Source: Obelidium mucronatum (lineage: Eukaryota > Chytridiomycota > Chytridiomycetes > Chytridiales > Chytriomycetaceae). From it: 64,000 nt of DNA. The translations under genes were made by a program, and so were the position numbers. The DNA is taken from NCBI GenBank assembly GCA_025765595.1, contig JAIVFH010000085.1, positions 88,286-152,285 of the forward strand, given 5' to 3'. Of the stretch, positions 46,393-59,100 are shown in pieces. The notes beneath the pieces were generated by a model, which saw only the letters and a program-made list of their open reading frames with translations, was not told where the DNA came from and made no database searches. The stretch's first letter is position 1. Every line of letters starts with the position of its first letter.

Positions 46393-49281
46393 ATGTCTCT
46401 TCCTGTTGAGCTTTGGGCGATGATCCTTGCCAGGGCATCGGATATTAGCAGCGATGTCCTCGATTCCGCGCTCTTCCAGACATGTCAGCTGACGCGTGGT
46501 ATTTGTGTGTCATAAGTTGTAAAACTGCAAGTCTGTAACAAATGTGCCATCATGGTAGAGATCTATGCTGCCACATGGGAGTCGCCAGCCTTTGCAGCAC
46601 AAGTAATACACCGGCGTTGTTCGATAAGATCGGTTTGTTTGAAAGACGCTCACCCGGAAGCGTTGGTGTGGAAGTTTGGGATTGACGGAACAGCAAGCAG
46701 ACTGAAAGGTTTGAGCCCAAGTCTCCTGCTCCAATGGATAGTGCTTATAAAATTGTTTTATCAGCTTTAGCGAGGATGGAACCAAAACTTGTCTCGATGG
46801 CGTTCATAAAAAATGCCATTACTCGCAACTCAGTCAATCTTGTTGATGCTATTTTGCGTTGGATCCGAGACGAAAATAACCCAAGAACTACTGCAAATAT
46901 CATGAATCAGAACATTTTCTTTGACGCTGTTGAAAACGGATGTTGCGAGCTGGTGGAGACACTATTTTCTGGAACTGCCTCAACGTGCCCTCCATGGCTT
47001 GAACCCGAGGTATTGCTACAAAGTAGCCGACGAAGATCGAATATATTCCGTCTCGGAAATATCCATGGCGCTGGCTTATTTTTATACCCGAGTAATGGAT
47101 CTCGTAGTATGTCGTGACGACCCCAAGATAATCTCACATGTGCTGAAGTTTTGCCAAGGCTCAGAATCCATATATCAGCAAGTAGTATTGCATGCTCCGA
47201 AAGCTCTTCTTCTGTGTTGTGAGACAGGTCGCGTTGATGTGGCCAAAATCATATTTGGCATCTGCAGGACAGTTAAACCCGATACTCTCCGCAAGTGTGT
47301 GTTATCAAAAGAAACTGCGCTGGTGGAATTGATGATTGAGTGGCACGCTGATCATCCTGATTCAACTGTCGTTGGTGTGGACACGTTAGATCCAGATATG
47401 CCCTTGGAAGAAGACCAGGGTCGGTTTTTGTGTGGAGTATCTCGCGAAATATGGAGGAGGTGTGTGGAACTCTCATCTCGCGATGGGTTGATTGATATTT
47501 TGGAACTCCTTAGTCCCATCAACATCTTTGGAAATGTTAATTCCAGCGACATCACTCCACCTGGCTGTACTCAACCGACATGATCGAATTGTCACGTTTC
47601 TTCTCTCTCGCAATGTTCCTGTAAGTCGCGTTGCGTTTGCAACAACAATATCGCTGGATGAGTCGGGAATTCTTGAGCTGTTGTTGGCAGTGTGTTCAAC
47701 ACCACCTCCTGGAGCTGTGTCATTTTGCATAGATTCTAGAAGTTACAAATGCCTAAAGATTTTGCTTGCTTGTGCTTCATGCCCTGTAACGGCTACCGAT
47801 GTCCTGTTCGCAGCGAAATTCAGCGTCAACGACGATCGGAGAGTATTTGGATTAGTCGGGGAAGAACGGCTGGTATCGCCAGTTCAAGTTCTTGATCTCA
47901 TACTTGCGGCATGCGCATCCGAAGTCGCCAGTGAGGCGCTTAATATGGCCATCCATGAAGGAGATTCCGCAATATTAAACCGATTGCTTAATACTGGACT
48001 GGTGGGAGCAACAGAATCCACTTTTACGAGCGCTGTTTTCCTGAATAATAGAAGCGCTTTGATGGCGCTCATCCATCACCAGAACTCTTTGGAAAGACAT
48101 CAAGAAAGTTGGATTCTTCAGAACTAGACGCAACGCCTTCTGGTATTCCTGCACCCAAAACAAACAAACTGTTTCAAGTCGCACTCACCTGCGCAATCGA
48201 CACTGAAAACATCCCCCTCTTGGCTGTTGTCCTTGGTTCTACATCAGCCATTCCAACAACTTCCGATCTATTCATTGCCGCACGGAAAGAACGAACCACA
48301 ATCGCTCGGTTCCTGATCTCTGAAAACCCTGGACTCGCTCAAGCGCCACTAGATCTGGCAGTCCGTCAAAAAAATTACACAGTCTTGAAAACCTTGATTG
48401 TGTGTGGGGCGGTCCCTAGCCTTTTGACGGTCACGTCTGCGATTGAAATGGGAGAAAAGGAGGTCTTGGAAATTCTGTTGAAGGGGTTGCAAATGACTTC
48501 CCGCAGCCCTGGCGAGTCGGCAGCCTCTTCTTCGCAATCAAATCATCAAATTGGGGAGAGATTGGATGCAGACCAGCTGTCTACTGTTCTCGGCTCGGCC
48601 ATCTGTTCGGGAAACGAAGAAATCATTCAAGTTTTAATTCTTTCTGGGGTATTTAAACCCAATCATGCACATGTATATTTAGCCGCCAAAAGAGGAATGA
48701 TAGTTTCTGTGAAGTTAATGCTGGGTTACCAGGCCATTCTGAGAAGAATTGCTTCCGAGAAGCTGGAGGATGGCGAGGTGACCACAAGGGTGGTACCAGA
48801 GAACACCCAAAGTGCGCTGGATTTGGCTGTTCGGGAAGGAAGCTTGTTGGCTGTTACAGTTTTGATAACTGCTGGTGTGGAAGTGGGGCCATATGCGTTA
48901 GCGTCGGCAATAGAAAGCGGGCGAGTGGAGATCCTCTTGGCCTTATCAGCTGGAGCAGCTTCGGCAACAAGCGGATCAGAAAATTTACTTCCAGGATTGT
49001 ACGAAGAAACTGGATCGACTGTTCCGGCAGTAGTGGTCGCCTTGGCCATTAAACAAGGCTCCCTCCTTATGCTTCGGACTTTACTAAATGGATTCAATGT
49101 CAAGATATCGCCTGTATTATTACTGATGGGCGTTCGGCGCGGTAGTCTTGCTGTTGTCCAGATCTTGCTCCAACATTTTCACGGACCTGTCTCAAAGGAT
49201 TTGTTGGATGCCGCATTCAGCGTGCATTTTGATATAGCGGAACTCTTGATCCAATATGCTTTAGACAGGAATAAAGACTGA
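46393..49281 (+). CDS. F-box-like protein with degenerate ankyrin-type repeats, frame broken
   Basis: The start reads MSLPVELWAMILARASDIS, an F-box-like opening. A long helical-repeat region follows in which 30-35-residue units end in LxxAVxxGxxxIxxxLL patterns (for example LHLAVLNRHDRIVTFLLS, LDLAVREGSLLAVTVLITAG). This matches ankyrin-like solenoids typical of chytrid F-box families. A first intron near 46500-46545 is probable. The frame changes by one base near 46968 (a TTTT run) and 47540, and again near 48110. The last 390 codons are uninterrupted. F-box proteins recruit substrates to SCF ubiquitin ligases; the target is unknown. Confidence 0.6.
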
Positions 49282-49446
49282 TTTAATTTGTTTATATCTT
49301 AATGTTAAACGAACTCATTTGTGTTGTTTTACTCCAACCCATTAACAGAAAATAGAGAGAACAAAGGAACAGAAAATAATGAACTTCTAAAGCCATTCTG
49401 TTGGTATAATGGCGCGTTTTTTCCAATCTCTCCCCTCAACACAAAT

Positions 49447-49953
49447 TCAGTCCATCATGAGATCTGTTTCCGACATGAGACTACAGAACGACAAAGTTCT
49501 GCTAATCATGTTCATCACGTCGTCTTTCTTTGGGGACTTTACGCGAATTTCTTCCTTGGACTTAGTAGGACTTGTTTTGTTCACGGCTGTGTTGTGGAAC
49601 GCGAAGAACTGGTGTGTAGTTTCACTTTGGATTGCACTGATTGGCTGACACTTTGGAGCCACGACGACTGGATGCACGCCAGCAGAGTTTAATTTGCAGC
49701 CTCCTAGTTTAAGCGTGGGTAAAGCGGCAGCCTGGCCTTTTGGTGGTATAAATGGACTTTGGGGCCCAAGAGTTTGTTTGGAGGAGGAAGTTGACGACAA
49801 CGTCACGGCCGTCAAGAGACAGTCTGGCTTTGCCTTTGTAGAGAAGTAACGCGTCAAAGGAGACTCGCCACTGGGAATCCGCTGCTTTCTTATTTTTCGA
49901 TCGGCCGGGCGGATGTGGTCGATCATTCGACGGGTGCCCTTCGGAGCCTTCAT
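49447..49953 (-). CDS. small basic protein with PIP-like motif, unknown function
   Basis: A single-exon frame of 168 codons from a real ATG at 49953. The N-terminus is strongly basic (RRMIDHIRPADRKIRKQRI) and is followed by SPLTRYFSTK, which resembles a PCNA-binding box (L-x-x-Y-F) without the leading Gln. The remainder is Ser/Thr/Lys-rich and probably disordered. It lies 171 bp downstream of RFC2 on the same strand. No family recognised. Confidence 0.5.
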   Translation of the reverse strand: MKAPKGTRRMIDHIRPADRKIRKQRIPSGESPLTRYFSTKAKPDCLLTAVTLSSTSSSKQTLGPQSPFIPPKGQAAALPTLKLGGCKLNSAGVHPVVVAPKCQPISAIQSETTHQFFAFHNTAVNKTSPTKSKEEIRVKSPKKDDVMNMISRTLSFCSLMSETDLMMD

Positions 49954-50124
49954 TTTTGATCTTTGTCAAAGTTGGAGGAGAATGTTCATCTTTTTTTCCC
50001 ACCAAATGTGAAGACATGAGAGCAGGCATTGGCCGCGACGTTCTGTTTGGCTGTTAAATAATGCTAATAGTCACTTTGCAATCCTTTATTAAATACAACG
50101 GCTCCTTTTGGTCAGATGTCAAAA

Positions 50125-51613
50125 TCACTTGACGGACAAGTTGCAAAGCCTTGCAGCAAGAGCAGACACTTGTACTATAGTTTGTACACCTTCAATCATC
50201 CTCATATGTGTTTGTCCGATTTCCTGTCCGAAAAATGTTAAAAATCAATTTGATAAAAATGAAAACAAAATACCCGAATAAATTCCAGCTTCAAATACTC
50301 TGGCATCGCATGAAACTTGACAACACGGAACAACGTTCCTACAATATCAACGCCGCTGTATCCTTCTATCCAGAACTTTTCAAGTCTTGACACAGCTGCA
50401 TCCACATCGCCGCTCATACATGCTGTGATTACGGCCCCCAGAACTTCGGGAGAAGGTTGATCACAGACTTTGAATACATTGTCATAGGAAATGAAACCAA
50501 ATCCAGAATGTGTTGATTGAAGGTTGTTGATGGCTTGACGCATGTCGCCTTCAGCAGAAAAAATAATTGCTTCAAGACCTTCTGGTACATACTCAACCTT
50601 TATGGTAAATAATGAAGTCAGTAATTGGTTAACCAAGGAAAACCCGACACGATCTTGTAGTTTGCACCTTTTCAAACCCGCAAATTTCAACGAGGCGTTT
50701 TAACAGTTGGGAATCACTTAGACGAGAGTATCGCAGAATAGCGCATCGCGATTGGATGGGCTCAATAATTTTGCTGGACATGTTGCAGGCCAAAGCAAAG
50801 CGTGTGGTGGAAGAATAGATTTCCTTTAAAAAGTGTTAGCCTCCTAAACCTTTTTACTTCATTTGAAGTTATAAATACCATTGTTCTACGCAATGCTTGC
50901 TGTGCTCCAGGAGTCATACTGCAAAGCTGTTAGATGATCAAAAAACAACAACAACCCATAAAAGACGCAGTAAAAACCTGTCAGCTTCATCCAAAATAAT
51001 TATCTTGTGTCTTCCCTCGGGCAGAGTGACTTTCTTTTGAGCAAACATCTTGATTCGATTTCGAACAACGTCAATTCCACTTTGAATTCAAAAGAGCGTA
51101 TATTAGAGCCGCACAAATTCAAGTGGAATATGATTTTCTTGGAGCATGCGCATTACCGATCATCGGAGGCGTTTAGTTCGAGGACGGCTTCCTTGTATTG
51201 CGCGCCAAGCAACTCGCGAGCAAGACAGAGGATTGAAGTAGTCTTTCCGATCCCTGGCGGCCTGAGACGCGCAAAGAAGACAGCGGTTAATTGTTTGTTG
51301 CAGTTGTCCAAGTCCCAGTGTCCGGACCAAGCAAAATAGCGACAACGCACCCGGATATGATAATATTGGGCATGTTTCCGTCGCGCGCAATCACCGCCAG
51401 CCTGGACACAGTGTCCTCGTTGCCGACAATGTCCTTCAGCAGCACCGGGCGGTACTGCTCGACCCTAACAAAAGTCACAGTCAGCACTCAGGCGGCACCA
51501 CGCGGCCTCGCAACGCACCACGGCAGTGAGTACGAGTCTTGGTTCCCTTTGAACTCAGAGAACTCGTCGCTCTTTGCGGCGGCGGTCGATGAAGACGACG
51601 ATGAAGCCAGCAT
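50125..51613 (-). CDS. RFC2: replication factor C small subunit (RFC2 type)
   Basis: Eight exons, 51613-51519, 51464-51351, 51261-51157, 51079-50978, 50918-50879, 50823-50668, 50597-50274 and 50223-50125, give 344 residues with every phase consistent. Motifs: [15 protein letters not shown], Walker A GPPGIGKT, LNASDDRGIDVVRN, Walker [10 protein letters not shown], the arginine-finger SRC box ([16 protein letters not shown]), sensor 2 [13 protein letters not shown] and the C-terminal collar. The clamp loader opens PCNA at primer ends. SGFGF and [12 protein letters not shown] place it with human RFC2/yeast Rfc4. It is divergently paired with the glycosyltransferase gene. Confidence 0.96.
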
Positions 51614-51648
51614 GATTTTTATTGACTTGATTTTGTTCCAGAAACGAC
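51614..51648. promoter_or_regulatory. 35-bp divergent intergenic region between RFC2 and glycosyltransferase
   Basis: Only 35 bp lie between the RFC2 ATG (51613, minus) and the glycosyltransferase ATG (51649, plus). The segment is T-rich with no TATA box. Confidence 0.5.
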
Positions 51649-54409
51649 ATGCCAGCACTATCCAGTTATGCCACATTGGCGATTGCAATCGGATTGAGCG
51701 TCGCATCAGTCTGCTTCTTTTCCTTCGGCTTTATTAAAACCGCTGCGGAAGGCGGCCATGTGAAGGCCGAGCATCTTCACGGGGTTTCCAGATTGGTATG
51801 CTAGTGCCTTGCTTTTGGTTAATTTCTCACAGAGCTTCTTTGGTTTAGTCCGCTGGCTTCGATTTTGTGCCATCTCTGGACGCCCAGCCGCCCCGGAGGA
51901 ATCTGGTGGCAACAGTTCTCAAGTACTCAACCTCAAGTTCAAACAGTGACAACTGTCTCGGGGCCCAACTGAAAGCGTACACTTTCCTGCATCAGAACCC
52001 AACTGCGATCAAAGAAACCGACGACAGTGAATTCGCCGTCCTTGTAACTTCAAATGATTTGGCTGACGATAGTGCTTGTATAGCCTCCTTACAGCAACTT
52101 GGTGCTCGAATAATACAAGTTCCATTAGTTCCTGTTCCGAATACAGGCCTCAGAAATGATTTGAAGATCCTTCAGTTGTGGGCACTCGAGGACATCTTTG
52201 ACAGAATCCTCTTTGTCAACCAGACCCTCAATTTCTTCACAAGCTCACCTCTCCCACTTCTTCGAAAGACAATCTTTGACGGCGGCTTGAATTTTGGTGC
52301 TTGTCCAAATGCTAAATCGTCTGGAATAAGTTCGGATCTTGTGCTATTTAAACCATCGAAACATATCTATTATGAACTTGTTGATCTCGCAATCGGATCT
52401 TCTTCTTCATCAAACAATACCAGTGTAACAAACATACTGGATGCCTACTTCGATTCTCCAATTCTCTTATCCGTCAGTTACAACCAACAATTGCAAGCAA
52501 GTCAAATCCCAGAGCAAGACCGCACTGAAACTGTGGGATTCAATCACAATTTTTTGGATGAAAGATTGGATAAGTCTGCCGGCGCAAAACAGATTTTCTC
52601 TCTGTTCGCCAATCAAATGCGCAATCTCCGAAAGCACCAACAAGACAACGCTATTTCTCCAATCGTCCCTATTGTTCCAGACTCTATCGAAAATCTTGAT
52701 GCTGTCATGACTTCGCGGACCCGATCTCATCGCATTGCAGTGCTCCCTTTCGGTTCTGGTTCAGAAGAAGCTCATCAAAGCCGGGTCGAATTTGCAAACC
52801 ATTACTCTCAAGCGGTTCTTGTCAACTCCTCGTTTTCATCCGTACTCGAGCTATTTGGATATCTTGGAACGGCATTGCTTCACGAATTTGAGCTGGTGTG
52901 GGTTGTAGATTCAAATTTGATTTTGAAGATAAACACTGCATTGCCGATTCATGTTGCTGTGGATAAAATAATGGATGAAGAAACATCTGTGGTGGCATTC
53001 AAGGATTGTGAAAATGGGAAATTGACTGGATCCTTTTTTGCTAGTCGCGAAGCGCAGGTAGCCATTTCATATTTGCACATGAGATCCCGCGACACCACAC
53101 CACATATATCGAACGCCGAGTTATGGAATTCTTTGCTGCGTCTTATCGGCCCGAAAGCTTTTCAACTGCAACAAGCCCAAACTGGCCTTTACAAAGTTCA
53201 AAACAATCGTAATTGTCCCGACTACTTGCCTGTTTCCGAGGCACCAAAACATTCAAACCCACCCAAGAATCCTCAAATAATATTCAACTCGACTTTGGAA
53301 TCGTTTTCCGCCCCAAAGATGAGTCTCGTATTGAAAGCAAATTTGACAGCAGCAAACGATACCAAATTACCATCCCTCCGATTCAACATATCTACGGCCG
53401 GTTGTCCCAAACCAAAACTTGCATTAATTGGAATCATGACTATGCCAAAGCCCTTGAATATGGTCCGCCAAGAGCTATTGCGACGGATATACTACAACGA
53501 GTCTTCTGGATTCATACGCGAAATCGACTTCAAGTTTGTTCACGGGCAAGCAAATCCAGACGACCGAGACAGTCGGGAAGGCTTGCTTCTACAGCAACTG
53601 CTGCATCCTAATGACACCGTGATACTTCCAAACCGTGAAAACATGAACGACGGGAAAAACTTTGACTGGTGGACAGCCGCGCGGAATCTCGCGTACACAA
53701 GACACCCAACGAATAAATCAGGCATCTGCCCCAAATACGAATACATTGGGAAAACCGATGACGACACTTTAATTCACTTGAAGCGACTACAAGCGTTTCT
53801 ACAATCGCTGCCCCCCTCCGACGATCCCAGCTATATTGGAACCCAGCAAATCAGAGGAGGAGATTACATGTCTGGTGGACTCCACCTTCTCAGCACATCT
53901 CTTGTCGAGTACATTACCGTGAACGACAGAGAATGGTGCAATGCAAACAAAAAGGGCCATGAAGACATGAAAACAGGTCATTTTGTGGATCATGCTGGAG
54001 TAAACCTCAGACGGGTTTCAACGAGACGGATTCACGACCACATTGATGCTCCAAACTGGACGCGTGCGCCAGCCACGAATCAGAGCATATCTCTGCATTA
54101 CATGAAGGATCTGCATTATATGTACGATATTTATAAGGAGCTTTACATTGATTCGGAAGGGTATTGTTTTCTGTGATTTCCTCTTTGATTTTTTTTTTTG
54201 GGAGTTGACTTTTTGTTATCGAAAACAGGCTTGACTTGAAAGGGGCACTACTCAGATATTCAAACAGCCAAAAATACAATATTTCTGAAGCTGGATGGAA
54301 AATAGTTATGGACAAAGTGAAAGCGTTGGATGTTGAGTGGCGAGGAATGATAGAGCCAGAATGGGAGGCCATTCAAGTAGTGTTGAAAGAGCAGGGGGAC
54401 AAGAACTAA
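51649..54409 (+). CDS. two-part glycosyltransferase: GT8-like N-terminal region fused to GT31-like catalytic domain
   Basis: Exons 51649-51795, 51849-54160 and 54229-54409; 879 residues. A signal anchor (residues 9-29) predicts a type II Golgi protein. Residues about 70-230 resemble glycogenin-like GT8 (LGARIIQVPLVPVPNTGLRN, LKILQLWALEDIFDRILFVN, SSDLVLFKPSK), but the usual DxD is replaced by NQT, so this part is probably inactive. Residues about 290-500 form another GT-A-like block. The C-terminal 350 residues are GT31-like and full: CPKPKLALIGIMTMP, RRIYYNES, FDWWTAARNLAY, the DDD motif in YIGKTDDDTLIH, and RRIHDH. It probably adds hexose in the Golgi; donor and acceptor are unknown. The frame is clean. 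Confidence 0.85.
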
Positions 54410-54838
54410 TGCTGTCAGTATTGAAAATAAAGTAATATTCTAGAGAAGCAAACAATTATTGATATCCACAGTCTGGTGGAACTTTAGAAGCTAGAGGTAG
54501 CTGGCAGGAGCAACCGTAAACCAGATCGGGGTGTTTTGAGCCATTTTGTTTCACGGTCGCTGCTTGTGAAGCTTGTAAATCACCAACAACGTAATAAATA
54601 TTACTGACTTTGAAACAGTTGTTTAAATTAGATATTGGCGGGTTATGGCGAGAGTAAAGCATGGAGCTTCACCTAGCGAAGTCTTGTGCGACGAACCCTT
54701 TTTTATAATTAATAACCGTCAAATGTTGAAGAAAGAAAGAAAAAAAATAGATGATTGGAAGAAAAGAAATAATGATTTGAAATACTGAGTTGTGACTTCG
54801 AAGCCAATGCCAATTGTGTCTAAAGTTAAAAGTATTTG
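54410..54838. other. intergenic region between the two glycosyltransferase genes
   Basis: AT-rich, with an AATAAA at 54426-54431 suiting polyadenylation of the upstream gene. No gene seen. Confidence 0.4.
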
Positions 54839-56140
54839 ATGATCAAAATCAGCTTCCACACCCTCACGATAGCAGTTGCTTTGAGCATATCCTTTCTATG
54901 CTTCGTCTATATCAGTTTCGCGGGCGAGCTTCCTCAACGTCGTCAAACCGTAAAGCCGAGTGTAACTCATCTGACACCTGACTATTCATCATTGACCCTC
55001 TTCCCTTCACTGCAGATGAATTTGAAACCCGACGAAACGGTTATAATACCCCCTTCAAAGAGTCTTGTACATAAGCTCGAACCTGAGAACAACAACGCTG
55101 CATTGCTCCGTTTCAACTTCCCTACAACCGGATGTCCTCCCCCCAAGCTCGCCTTGATAGGAATACTAACGGTCCCAAAGCCAATGAATCTATTACGACA
55201 ACAATTGCTACGCAGGATATACTTGAATGAGACGAGATCCTTTTCTCGAGATGTCGATTTCAAGTTTGTGTTTGGTTCAGCTAAACCAACGAATGACACG
55301 GCCACGCAACAAGCGCTGGAGCTGCAGAAACTCTTATTTCCAGATGAAACTGTTATACTTGCGTGTGTGGAAAACATGAACAAGGGAAAGAGTTTCGAAT
55401 GGTGGAAAGCTGCGCGGAATCTGGCGTACATGCGACACCCTACAAATCCAACGGCTCTTTGTCCACGATACGAGTATATTGGGAAAACTGACGATGATGT
55501 AGTGATCCATATTGAACGACTGCAGAACTTTTTGCACAGTCTGGAGAAAACAGAAGATCCAAGTTATATTGGGACAATGCAAATCAGGGGCGGGGATTAC
55601 ATGTCTGGGATACTTCACTTCTTGAGTGTCTCTTTAGTTGAGTACATCACTGTTGATGACCATGACTGGAATGAGGCGCATAAAGTGGGATATGAGGACA
55701 AACAAACCGGGGAGTTTGTAAATCATACAGGCGTGCAAGTACGAAAGATTTCTACACGTAGGATTCATGATTACGAGGATACACCGAATTGGACGAAAGC
55801 CTTGACAACCAATCAGTCCATAGCCGTTCACCATATGAAAGATCAACGCCTCTTTTACGAAATCTACAAAGGATTATTGGAGTCTGATGGGTAATTAATT
55901 CTTAGTGTTTTCCCCTGGTTCCAAGAACACTGAAACCTTTTCGTTGGTGAATTTTGTAGGCTTACCTTGGAACTGGCTCTGGAAAAATATGCGGCCAGGA
56001 AAAATCTCACGCTCAGTCCGCAAGGGTGGCGAAATATTTTCACGATGGTGAAAGATTTGGGTCTGGACGAAAGGGGAATGATTGAGCCTGAGTGGGTTGC
56101 CATTCAAAAAGCATTAAAAGTGAATGCACTTAAATCTTGA
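54839..56140 (+). CDS. GT31-like (beta-1,3-galactosyltransferase fold) glycosyltransferase
   Basis: Exons 54839-55890 and 55960-56140; 410 residues. A signal anchor (TIAVALSISFLCFVYISFAG) predicts a Golgi type II protein. The catalytic domain shows GCPPPKLALIGILTVP, RRIYLNET, FKFVFG, KSFEWWKAARNLAYMRHP, the metal-binding DDD in YIGKTDDDVVIH, IRGGDYMSG and a closing RGMIEPEWVAIQ. It is the intact counterpart of the broken copy at 42-43.4 kb and of the C-terminal half of the preceding gene; the last intron falls at the same codon in all three, showing common descent by duplication. Confidence 0.87.
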
Positions 56141-56197
56141 GAAATAAATCCTAATTCGCGTTTGACTTATGATTGCGTTTTTTGTTTCAGTTTCAAA

Positions 56198-59100
56198 TCA
56201 CCATGAAGAGACTTGATAATTTCTCAACAGCACACCACTAACTAACACTCCTTTTCCGTACCCTGAAAACACTGGATCCAAAATTCGCGCAGCCCCATCT
56301 TCTACAGACAAGGGTGGAATAATCCCTGTCTTCCCACCAACTCCTTTCCCATCTTCCATCACAACTGGTCCCATCGAACTTACCCATCCAGGATCCACAG
56401 CAGTGACGTAAACACCATCCTTCGCCCAATCACCCGCAATCGTCTGAGTCAATCGATTCAACGCAGCTTTCGCCATATTCGTATGTGGATGGAACCCAGT
56501 TGTATCATCAAACCCAGATCCCCCATCCCCTTTCTTCTCCGTCGCCGAAAAACTTCCCTCCCGGGAACTCACATTCACAACAAACGACGGATACGATCGA
56601 GGTCTCACAGACGGGCTCAAGAGCGGCTGCAATCGCTGCATCAGCAATGTGGGGCTAAGACTGTTGACAACAAGGAACTTCGGCAACTTCACTTAATGCA
56701 ACGTCTGGTAAGGTTTTGGTTCCATGTTGTTGACGGACGTAAGTCTGTTGGGTCGATTGATTGGAGTGCTTGTTGCAAGTCCCAACCGGGATCCACAATT
56801 GTTCCGGTGGCGGTTTCCACTATATCGGTTGGAACAATCAGGGATCGTATGGCCGACGAAGAAATATCGCTTTGAATCGCAGTGGTTGTGTCTACTAGGC
56901 TCTTGCTCGCATCCTGGACGAGCTCCAATCCAGATGTGGTGGTCAAAGCATTTCCTTCAATCAATCTGGGAGACGGTCCAACGTTGTTGTTGATTCGAAT
57001 CCAATTGGACAGAACAGATTGAGGGAGACTGTGACGGAGATCTGACTCGGCTTTAACCATCGGCGCATAGTAGGCTGCAGGACGACGAATCGTTTGAGCA
57101 GCGTTTTGGATTAAAACGTCAAGTCTTTCCAGCTTCTCCATCAAATAGTCACAGAAAGCAACAACAGAACCAATATCCCGCAGATCCAAACCATAAACGT
57201 GTAATCGAGACCACCATTGATCGGCATCAGATTCGGCTCGGAACGCAGTGCAGTAAGAGCAACGGGAACCGAGTAGTGACATGAACAGTGGCTCCATTTC
57301 TCAACAAACGAAGAGCAGCCGCTTGGCCAATCTTGATACGCCCTCCAGTAACCAAAGCATGTTTACCCGTTAAATCGACCGTCTCCGCTTTCTTTTCAGA
57401 ATTCAAGGAATCACAGCTTCCGCAAACTGCGATGGGCCTTGGCTGCCGCTCAGAATCATCCTTCTCTCCACCATCCTTCTCTTCAACTTCATTTTCCTCT
57501 TCCACTGAATTGAACAGCCTTATCTTCCAGACCAATATCTTTTTTGCACATGTAGCACAAATGAAATCCAGTCGCAAATTGCACTCGTCTTCCAATAACG
57601 CCATCCTTCAAAAACTTGAATTGCATTGGAATCAAATTGTCTCGACGCGTCATCAACTCTGATTTGAATTTTTCCAGGGACGAAGTTGTTTGATGCGTCA
57701 ACCGGCGAACAAGCGGTAACCGGTCTCTCAACTTGGGCCAATTCTGTGGGCTTTCAAAGGTTTGAATCTGTCCAATCAAATCTGATGGCCCTGACCCAGG
57801 GCCAAACAGGAGCGGCGCAGGCGTGTAATCCATTCCAATCAAGACTGCCGGCGGCTCCACATCTGCACTTCCATCGTCAGGATGGAATCTCAAAGGAATC
57901 CAGTCCTCTTCCTCCATTTCATCCGCTTCCTCGTCCGTAAGAGGGAGCTTTGGTTTCTCCGCAATGTTGGCAGGGAACCCGCGTTCGATTGTTTCACGGA
58001 GAAGCCGCGACGCATCCACGTCACACCGTGGGCTATGACGACAGATTTCAAAGGCGAGTGTATTGAATCCACGGGTCGAGTATTTCAGCATGCGAACACA
58101 TCTGGCTCGATCTTGGAGAGAGTGTGTGTCTACAAAGTTTGTGCGTGTGTTGAAAGCACGTAATGATCTTGGAGTTGCGTATACAGTTGATCCATCGTAA
58201 AACACGGTGACACAGTCCAAGTCGAAGGGATAAACGACTTGTTCGGCGGCTCTTACAACGGGAAGCATCAATTGAGTGTGGCGGACAGGGTGGCATCCTA
58301 TGAATATACACGCATGAAAGGTGAACATGAATTGTAGCAGCAGAAAAAAAAACTGAATCATCAGTTATGTACCTGCAACTGTAACAGAATTCGTGGTTCG
58401 CACTGTCCACAAGAGACGAAGCCGAGAAGCCACACCCTCCTTCACAACAGAATTCCAACCACGCGCATCTGGTTTCTCCTCCACCCCCTTCTCATTAAAC
58501 AAGTCAATAAACGATTTAAAATCGCCATGCCCTTCCGCCTCAGACTTGTCCTTTTCAATTTCAGCTTGAACACCAATAAACCAATCACTCTCTGGATCAT
58601 CATAATCCACATCGTTGAAAATCCAATGGCTTTTATACTCTGCCTTCGAAATATACTTTTCAACATCCGCTTTGGCTCTGTTTGCAACAACCCCGCCATG
58701 AACTTTGGGGAAATGATCCAACGCAACTGACACATCCGTAGACCCTTTCGGACACACAAAAAAGACATCGATATCGGAGCCAGAGTATGGCGACAATGGC
58801 CCACACAAATGATCAAAAAGGGCTCTATCCAACCGATCCATATACTTTCTCACGAACCCGGCTTGCTCCTCAATCATGTCCACTACTTCCACAGGCAGAG
58901 ACGCGAATACCCGCTCCAAAACCCGTCTCATGAGTTTCTCAAGTTGATAAAGCCGACGCAGCTTCAATGGCCACGGATGCAAACACGCGGAAACAGCACC
59001 CCCCGCAACAATCGCCTTATGCCTGTCCAACGGAACGTGGTTCAAGAGACCCATTGTAAAGACATTGAAACCACGTTTGAACATGTCCAGAGATTCAACG

